Source: Candidatus Hydrogenedentota bacterium (GTDB taxonomy: Bacteria; Hydrogenedentota; Hydrogenedentia; Hydrogenedentales; CAITNO01). Taken from it: a stretch of 64,000 bases of DNA. The stretch is taken from NCBI GenBank assembly GCA_903893795.1, contig CAITNO010000085.1, forward strand, positions 1 to 64,000. The letters are read 5' to 3'. This document shows positions 63,970 to 64,000 of the stretch, in pieces; within the stretch, counting starts at the first letter, position 1; the number at the start of each line of letters is the position of its first letter. The notes under the pieces were generated by a model that did not search any database, was not told the DNA's origin, and worked only from the letters and a program-made list of their open reading frames with translations. The position numbers and the translations under genes are program-made.

Positions 63970-64000
63970 TCATAATTATCCCCATGCGATCACGATACAA

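Overview
The window reads as chromosomal DNA of a GC-rich, diderm, free-living heterotroph. Outer-membrane efflux parts, lipoprotein signals and a Tat signal support this. Several traits fit a Candidatus Hydrogenedentes- or PVC-type bacterium: secreted WD40/PASTA/EF-hand proteins with a Cys-rich C-terminal tail, many secreted sugar-active hydrolases, a UroD-like protein, class III aminotransferases, and many short palindromic repeats between and inside genes. The lineage is an inference from gene style; there is no rRNA or other marker here. I saw no tRNA, rRNA, CRISPR array or intact transposase.

Layout. 0-11 kb: a Kef-type antiporter, a radical SAM/SPASM protein, a secreted repeat protein, a 919-residue WD40-PASTA-EF-hand surface protein, and a znuACB-like metal-uptake operon whose binding-protein gene carries a frameshift and whose promoter is overlapped by a Fur-family-like palindrome. 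11-19 kb: a small radical SAM protein, a hypothetical protein, then a heavy-metal RND efflux operon (CzcCBA type) led by a small Cys-rich secreted protein. 19-28 kb, minus strand: mannose-1-phosphate guanylyltransferase, ribulose-phosphate epimerase, Dus, ThiC, an ECF sigma factor, RecG and a Tat-exported TIM-barrel protein. 28-38 kb: a HepT/MntA toxin-antitoxin pair, a U32 peptidase-family protein, a secreted esterase plus a GH43-like propeller, RhuM, and a two-component system divergent from a Gly/Pro-rich EF-hand exported protein.

38-51 kb: a GNAT acetyltransferase, a Gfo/Idh/MocA oxidoreductase, a phosphohexomutase, a very large GH106-like rhamnosidase, a zinc-ribbon membrane protein, an acetyl-xylan-esterase-like hydrolase, and a 14-blade WD40 protein flanked on both sides by related inverted-repeat elements. 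51-56 kb, minus strand: a zinc alcohol dehydrogenase translationally coupled to two class III aminotransferase paralogs, then Tpx peroxiredoxin and a BLUF photoreceptor. 56-64 kb: a sugar-isomerase-fold protein, a secreted glycosidase-like protein, two tandem alpha/beta hydrolase paralogs, a UroD-like protein and a lipoprotein metallophosphatase.

Two themes stand out. First, the two adjacent aminotransferases have lost different active-site elements: one has Glu where the PLP-binding Lys should be, and the other keeps the Lys but lacks the canonical Thr that the partner subunit supplies. This suggests an obligate heterodimer. Second, at least six families of short palindromic elements are scattered through the window. 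Copies of three families lie in frame inside proteins: RecG (two families), alcohol dehydrogenase, and the signal-peptide region of a secreted glycosidase-like protein.
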